Shown here piece after piece: positions 15,770-20,259 of a stretch of 20,259 bases of DNA. The stretch lies in the NCBI GenBank assembly GCA_019058515.1, contig JAHPYY010000191.1, positions 1 to 20,259 on the forward strand, in the 5' to 3' direction. The position numbers and the translations under genes are program-made. Position 1 is the stretch's first letter, and each line of letters opens with the position of its first letter. This DNA is from Promethearchaeota archaeon. Its GTDB lineage: Archaea > Asgardarchaeota > Lokiarchaeia > Sigynarchaeales > SOKP01. The notes below the pieces were generated by a model. It did not search any database. It was given only the letters and a program-made list of their open reading frames with translations, and had not been told where the DNA came from.

Positions 15770-16451
15770 ATGGATAAATACTACTTTAAAATGAAACCCA
15801 AGGAATTCATCCGTAAAGTTATTGAACTCTATAGGGAAGCTCGAAAACCGAGGTTTTACCATCCTAGTGTCAAGAGAGGGCTTAGTAGGTCAATTTCGGG
15901 ATTAACTGAGGATTTGCTTAGTTACTTTTTAGCTGTCAACTTAACGAAAGATTATAATATATTTACTGATCAAAATATTACCTTTAGTGGAAACATAAAA
16001 ACTGTTAGACCTGACACTGTATTAGTCCAGAATGGAATAATCAATCACATAATTGATATTAAAACTGATTTTGGTTGGATGAAAGATCAAATTACGGAAT
16101 TCTGTAGGAAACAAAAATGAAGTTGTTAAAAAAATAAAAGGAAAATCTGGAAAGGTTCAAATACTCAATCCTGATGGAATAAGCCAAGAACAACGGACAT
16201 TGAAATTATCTGATAATCTAATTTATCACATAATAGTTATTACTCAAGAAAATATATCAAAAGAAAAATTGAACACTCATTTGCAAAATGTAAGAAATCT
16301 TAAGCTTGAAAATATAGAGATCTATACTTTAACATCCGAAATACATCCTAATGTTTATAATAAATCCTTAGAAGAGGTTTTAAAAGAGATTAAGATTCAT
16401 GATGATGAATTCAAAAGATTGCTGGATAATATAACCTCACAAATAACCTAA
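15770..16451 (+). pseudogene. PD-(D/E)XK nuclease split by a one-base frameshift
   Basis: Two open frames, 15770-16120 and the frame ending at 16451, read as one protein if a single A is removed from the five-A run at 16113-16117. The joined sequence passes without interruption from TEFCRKQ into NEVVKKIKGKSGKVQILN and on to the end, giving about 226 residues. The first part has the nuclease core: GLTEDLL (44-50), RPDTVLV (80-86) and IIDIKTDFGW (94-103), that is Asp82 with Asp96-x-Lys98, a restriction-endonuclease-like arrangement. AAGGT at 15752-15756 precedes the ATG. It sits behind restriction enzyme B and may be a third nuclease of the island. Decay, a sequencing error in the homopolymer, or programmed frameshifting cannot be told apart here. 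Confidence 0.6.
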
Positions 16452-16528
16452 TTATTAAAAAGGGAAATTATTTAAGGAAAAATCAATTTTATCCACTTTT
16501 TTAAAAAGAATCAAATAATTATTGATTT

Positions 16529-16915
16529 ATGCCAAGTTTTAAGGCTCATTGTGCAATCAGCAGACATAGAACAGGATTTGATTTCGCAAAGCTCCATGAT
16601 TGGATATATAATCCTCCTGAATCGGAATTTTTAGGTTCAGATCACCGAATTGAGCGACACGCTTATATAAATAAAGATATGAAATATCTAAAGAATTATT
16701 GGGACTGAAAAAAGGCGTATGGATGGGGAGATAAAGCAGTAATAGAATTGTTATTCTATATTGCGATAGATAATATCAGTAAAGCGTTTAAATTATCAAA
16801 ATCGCACTATGGAGAAAATGCTTATAATTTCATGAAATTTGGAATCCATTCTTCAGGTTTTATTAATGTGGACTTTGATCGAATAAATAATTCTCAATTG
16901 AAAAAAGAATTTTAA
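16529..16915 (+). pseudogene. Unknown gene interrupted by an in-frame TGA
   Basis: From the ATG at 16529 the frame runs 59 codons to TGA (16706-16708) and continues in the same frame for 69 more codons to TAA at 16913. Both halves look coding: the first reads MPSFKAHCAISRHRTGFDF and has HRIERHAY, the second has AYGWGDKAVIELLFYIAIDN. The frame is not shifted, so one nonsense change, for example CGA to TGA, would explain it. I recognise no characterised family. It is flanked by the damaged nuclease and the NYN gene. TGA ends intact genes here, so a reassigned codon is unlikely; selenocysteine is possible but no supporting element is seen. Confidence 0.55.
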
Positions 16916-16970
16916 TACAATTAGAATTAAGATTAATTATTAATATTGGGTTAAAAAAGGGCTTTGCGTC

Positions 16971-18137
16971 TTATTGACTTTTAAACGCTTTTTTTATATA
17001 ATTTCCTTTTTTCTTGTCGTAATTATCAGCTAACTTGATTTTTCCATTAGGTTGAATAAGAATTTCGATAAATTCAATATTAATTAGAATTGTTAAAGCG
17101 TTCCTTAACACTCGGTTGTAATAATTAGATGGAAGCCCTCCATTATTACGAATTATCTTTAATTCCTCCAATAGAGTCGATTTATAGACGATTTTTGATT
17201 TATCCTCATTCTTTTTAATTGTTTGTATCACAGTTTCAATAATTATCTTCCAGTGCTGCAAATCTATTTTTTCTTGAGCTCCTATACTAAATTCTGATTC
17301 CTCGCGAGGATTCTCTTCAATTAAAAAGATTTCTTTGAATCCTTCAATTGTTTCTGTTTTTATTTTACCTAATTTTTCGACTTCCTCGATAAAATTGGAA
17401 AACGATTTAAAGTTCCCTGATTTATCAGGTAATTGAACGGTTTTAGCACCATGATATTCAAAATCTTGTGAGCTTCTTAAATAATTATCAACAACCGCTA
17501 GCCTCGTTGATTTGCCTTCATCTCTTATCTTTTGAATAGTTTGAATAAGAAATTGAACAGAATCATCAAAAGATGTAAATTGTTCAACCTCAATTTCTTC
17601 TCCTTCATTTTTTTCTTTTGTTTGGCCATAATGTTGATTATACTTCTCTGATAATTCTTTTAACGAAACAAAATCATCAGCACTCATTAACAAATGTTCA
17701 CTTACAGTTTCAGGTTTCGAAATGATAATAACCTTTTTTTCGTGAGTTTTCAGCCAATTTATAACAGGTATAAAGTCTTTATCACCAGTAATGATGATAA
17801 AAATTTTCAAATTTCGATAGACAATTGCTGCGTCTAAGCAATCTACAGCAAGTTTCACATCAACACTATTAGTTTTTCCCATAGATCCCTGAATAGGATC
17901 AAATCCCAGACTATATAGAGCTTGGATTATCTTCTGATTTGGTGTCGCCCAGTTTCCGTAAACACGCTTGATAAATGGATGACCTAAAGAATTAGAGTAC
18001 GATATTATGGCATCAGCTATAGGAGTTTTAATTCCTTCCGCAATCACTCTAATATTCTCGTAATCCCAGAATATAGCAATAAAATCTCTCTCTTGGTTTT
18101 CTATAATTTGAGCACTCTCATCTAACAATATTTTCAC
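16971..18137 (-). CDS. NYN/LabA-type RNase with LOTUS-like C-terminal domains
   Basis: A 388-residue protein. The NYN (PIN-like) domain fills residues ~18-160: IFWDYENIR (22-30) with Asp25, a second acidic block SVDVKLAVDCLDAA (91-104), and ITGDKDFIPVI (116-126), together giving the metal-binding acidic set. Such proteins cleave or bind RNA. Residues ~195-280 (VQFLIQTIQKIRDEGKS onward) resemble an OST-HTH/LOTUS domain, and ~290-375 look like another winged helix. A NYN plus LOTUS combination is known in bacteria and eukaryotes for RNA handling. The GTG at 18137 gives the longest form; a TTG at 18128 with GAAGG eight bases before it is an alternative. It faces away from the helicase gene across a long spacer. 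Role in the island is unknown. Confidence 0.78.
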   Translation of the reverse strand: MKILLDESAQIIENQERDFIAIFWDYENIRVIAEGIKTPIADAIISYSNSLGHPFIKRVYGNWATPNQKIIQALYSLGFDPIQGSMGKTNSVDVKLAVDCLDAAIVYRNLKIFIIITGDKDFIPVINWLKTHEKKVIIISKPETVSEHLLMSADDFVSLKELSEKYNQHYGQTKEKNEGEEIEVEQFTSFDDSVQFLIQTIQKIRDEGKSTRLAVVDNYLRSSQDFEYHGAKTVQLPDKSGNFKSFSNFIEEVEKLGKIKTETIEGFKEIFLIEENPREESEFSIGAQEKIDLQHWKIIIETVIQTIKKNEDKSKIVYKSTLLEELKIIRNNGGLPSNYYNRVLRNALTILINIEFIEILIQPNGKIKLADNYDKKKGNYIKKAFKSQ

Positions 18138-18655
18138 CCTTCAAATAATTGCTATATATGCAATATTAATGAAATTCTATATTAATTAATGGATGGATTT
18201 AGCTTTCTATAACCATTTCGCAAATAGGAAACGACCGTTTAATTAGGTATTTCTGGACGACTTAAATCAACTAAATCCTTTCAAACAAGAAGCACAATCC
18301 GATAAGAAGAAAAAAAGATTGACAAATACATGAACAGAACATCCAAAACCAAGACTATTTAGGTAATGAAACTTTTTTTCACTAAATAATGGGGTACTTA
18401 TTAGTAATTATTACTTCTGATTTTTTTGAGTGAAGAGTTATTCGTCGACCTAAGCGATGCGTGTGCCATACGGGCGTCAACTACGATGTCTTCTTTTGAG
18501 ATGGGGTATGTAATTATTATAATGACGAATCCCTCTCGTAAATGGTTTCCGAAAGAAGTCTACGCATAAATGTGGAATAAATTCGGGACATTAGATATGA
18601 GTACAGGGTATACCCTCAAAAGAGTAAATTAAATAATAGAACAAAAAAGCAAATA
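18138..18655. other. 518-base gene-free stretch with a locally structured patch
   Basis: No convincing coding frame is seen. On the NYN side ATTGC/GCAAT arms (18148-18152, 18160-18164) flank a TATATAT. Around 18440-18530 composition becomes distinctly richer in G and C than the surroundings: GATG/CGTC (18456-18459, 18475-18478) and CGTGT/ATACG (18460-18464, 18468-18472) can form a 9-bp stem with a two-base bulge, and ATTCGTC (18440-18446) can pair with GACGAAT (18524-18530) around it. No tRNA, rRNA or CRISPR pattern is recognised. A long leader for the cold-shock helicase, or an unannotated RNA, are both possible. Confidence 0.4.
18605..18616. promoter_or_regulatory. 12-bp palindrome before the cold-shock helicase gene
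   Basis: AGGGTATACCCT is a perfect palindrome ending 40 bases before the ATG at 18656, immediately upstream of a TATA-like AATTAAATAATAG (18627-18639). Placement next to the promoter and six G-C pairs in otherwise AT-rich DNA make an operator plausible. No family of binding protein can be named. Confidence 0.4.
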
Positions 18656-20146
18656 ATGATGATAAAAGAAATTCAAAGAATAACCGGAACGGTTAAATGG
18701 TATGATGATGAAAAGGGATTTGGATTTATAGCTCCCGATAACAATGGTAGAGACGTGTTTTTACACCGCAGTGCCCTGAATGTTGACGATGATGAGTTTA
18801 TAACCAGCGGCGAGCGACTTACATTCGCAATTCAAAAGAAAGAGAAAGGTCCTGCGGCGGTTGAAGTAAAACGGATACCTCTGGAGGAAGAAAGTTTTGA
18901 AGAATTTAGTTATACGAAAAAAATCCTTAAAGTAAATGGATCGCAACGCTCAAATCAAGTAAGTAGCGGCATGAAATTCGCTGATCTTGAGCTACACCCT
19001 GAACTTTTAAACGCAGTACGCGATGCGGGTTACGAAGAACCTACACCAATTCAAGCTCAAGCAATTCCCATCGTGTTGAAGGGAAAAGATTTGCTCGGTT
19101 GTGCCCAGACAGGGACAGGAAAAACCGCAGCCTACGCGCTTCCTACTTTACAGCGTTTGACTAACCACGCAAACGTTCAAATTCCTTCAAAGAACGGAAA
19201 GAAATCCACTAAGAAACCTACCAAACGTAAAATAAAGGCGTTAGTGGTTGCTCCCACACGAGAGTTAGCCGTACAAATTAAGGACAGTTTCGGTACTTAT
19301 GGAAAATACACCAAATTAAGAAGCACCGTCGTGTATGGTGGAGTGGGGCAAAATCCTCAGGTGAAAAAGTTACAACAAGGCGTAGATATTTTAGTGGCTA
19401 CGCCCGGAAGATTGCTCGATTTAATGAGGCAAGGATTTATAAGCCTTAGCTACATCGAGGTGCTGATTTTGGACGAGGGCGACCGAATGCTCGATATGGG
19501 ATTCATCCCAGATATTCGTACAATTGTCGAGCATATGCCGAAAAAGAACCGACAGACATTACTTTTTTCCGCGACTATCCCTCGGGAAGTAATAACCTTG
19601 GCTAAAGACATTTTGCATAAACCGGTCGATATAAACATCTCTCCGGAACAACCCACTTTAGAGATTATTGATCAAATGGTATTTTTCGTGTCGAAAAAGA
19701 AAAAGCAAGCGCTATTAGAGCGAATCCTCAAAGATAAAAAAGTTACGCGAGCTTTAGTATTTATGCGTACTAAGCATAGCGTAAACCGGGTAGTAAGAGA
19801 CTTAAAGAGAATGGGGGTACGCGCCGAACCTATACACGGAGATAAATCGCAGAGTGCGCGCCAACAAGCACTTAAGAACTTTCGAAAGGGTAAAACTCGC
19901 GTGTTAGTGGCTACGGATGTAGCATCTCGCGGCATTGATGTAGACGATATATCGCACGTTATTCAATTTGACATACCCGACACACCAGAAACATATTTGC
20001 ATCGCATTGGCCGGACGGCAAGAGCAGGAGCTGGAGGAACAGCATTAATGTTATGCACTCAAAAAGATCGGCAAATGCTAAAGCAAATCGAGAAATTGAT
20101 TCGAATGAAGCTAAATATCATAAAAAATCCTTTCTCCAACTTTTAA
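18656..20146 (+). CDS. Cold-shock domain / RhlE-type DEAD-box RNA helicase fusion
   Basis: A 496-residue fusion. Residues 8-73 are a cold-shock domain with RNP1-like KGFGFIAP (20-27) and RNP2-like DVFLHRSA (33-40). A linker (75-105) leads to the DEAD-box core: the Q-motif PTPIQ (129-133), motif I AQTGTGKT (150-157), Ia PTREL (200-204), motif II LDEGD (272-276), III SAT (305-307), HGDKSQ (394-399) and motif VI HRIGRTAR (449-456). Motif II reads DEGD in place of DEAD; the catalytic acidic residues remain. Closest in type to RhlE helicases, which unwind RNA in ribosome biogenesis, decay or cold adaptation; the CSD would bind single-stranded RNA. Fusion of both in one protein is unusual. Codon use is less AT-rich than the island. 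Start ATG 18656 has an adjacent ATG at 18659. Confidence 0.93.
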   Translation: MMIKEIQRITGTVKWYDDEKGFGFIAPDNNGRDVFLHRSALNVDDDEFITSGERLTFAIQKKEKGPAAVEVKRIPLEEESFEEFSYTKKILKVNGSQRSNQVSSGMKFADLELHPELLNAVRDAGYEEPTPIQAQAIPIVLKGKDLLGCAQTGTGKTAAYALPTLQRLTNHANVQIPSKNGKKSTKKPTKRKIKALVVAPTRELAVQIKDSFGTYGKYTKLRSTVVYGGVGQNPQVKKLQQGVDILVATPGRLLDLMRQGFISLSYIEVLILDEGDRMLDMGFIPDIRTIVEHMPKKNRQTLLFSATIPREVITLAKDILHKPVDINISPEQPTLEIIDQMVFFVSKKKKQALLERILKDKKVTRALVFMRTKHSVNRVVRDLKRMGVRAEPIHGDKSQSARQQALKNFRKGKTRVLVATDVASRGIDVDDISHVIQFDIPDTPETYLHRIGRTARAGAGGTALMLCTQKDRQMLKQIEKLIRMKLNIIKNPFSNF

Positions 20147-20259
20147 ATCCTTAAAATGAGATTTTTAAAAAAATTTCCGAAATGGAAATAGTAATTATTA
20201 TATTAATAAAACACATATTTAAGACTTAAAAACTAGGTAGGCGAATAAGAGTATGACAG
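20147..20259 (+). terminator. Downstream region with small hairpin and T/A tracts
   Basis: ATTTCC (20173-20178) and GGAAAT (20184-20189) form a six-pair hairpin with a five-base loop, preceded by a run of T and A, which could end the helicase transcript. Near the right edge AGGTAGGCG precedes an ATG at 20253, which may begin the next gene, but only a few bases are visible and it cannot be called. Confidence 0.3.

Noticed and set aside
16706..16708. TGA read as tryptophan (alternative genetic code)
   Set aside because: The Smr gene and the first methyltransferase both end at TGA, so the codon is a stop in this genome.
18138..18655. tRNA, CRISPR or insertion-sequence ends in the long spacer
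   Set aside because: I found no cloverleaf, no regularly spaced repeats and no terminal inverted repeats with target duplication.

Overview
The window is strongly AT-rich. Several genes sit behind TATA-like boxes about 25-35 bases before the start codon (10233-10243, 14870-14876), with short or no leaders. GTG and TTG starts are common and Shine-Dalgarno sequences are weak. This points to an archaeon. The mix of bacterial-type families (WG repeats, Smr, a cold-shock domain on an RhlE-type helicase) with archaeal promoters would suit a mesophilic, low-GC lineage such as an Asgard archaeon, but the lineage is inference.

Region 1 (1-4346) is a modification and glycosylation block. It holds the C-terminal end of a radical SAM/SPASM enzyme, overlapped by a WG-repeat/O-methyltransferase fusion, then a stand-alone Smr domain and a GT-A-like glycosyltransferase. 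These meet a convergent GT2-like glycosyltransferase at a hairpin that contains both stop codons.

Region 2 (4347-10271) holds nucleic-acid-handling genes with a defence flavour. They are an ATPase with a degenerate nuclease-like region and a C-terminal helix-hairpin-helix, a two-gene minus-strand unit (HhH-GPD glycosylase-fold protein followed by an Nmad2-type nucleotide-modification protein), and a 738-residue P-loop ATPase with a zinc ribbon and winged helix.

Region 3 (10272-15676) is a restriction-modification island. A small unknown gene leads two different DNA methyltransferases on the plus strand. A TdeIII-like restriction enzyme and an ArsR-like regulator lie on the minus strand, and a second, shorter TdeIII-like enzyme is divergent from the regulator. 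Three copies of CTAAAAAC lie in the regulator/endonuclease intergenic region, two of them bracketing the TATA box of the second endonuclease. They look like operators coupling regulator and restriction.

Region 4 (15677-16970) is decaying: a PD-(D/E)XK nuclease split by a one-base frameshift, and a gene interrupted by an in-frame TGA.

Region 5 (16971-20259) holds a NYN/LabA-type RNase with LOTUS-like C-terminal parts, a roughly 520-base gene-free stretch with local RNA-like structure, and a cold-shock-domain/DEAD-box helicase fusion whose base composition is visibly less AT-rich than the island's. The best candidates for an undescribed system are the Nmad2/HhH-GPD pair beside the two ATPases, the radical SAM/WG-methyltransferase pair, and the ArsR-controlled two-enzyme restriction module.
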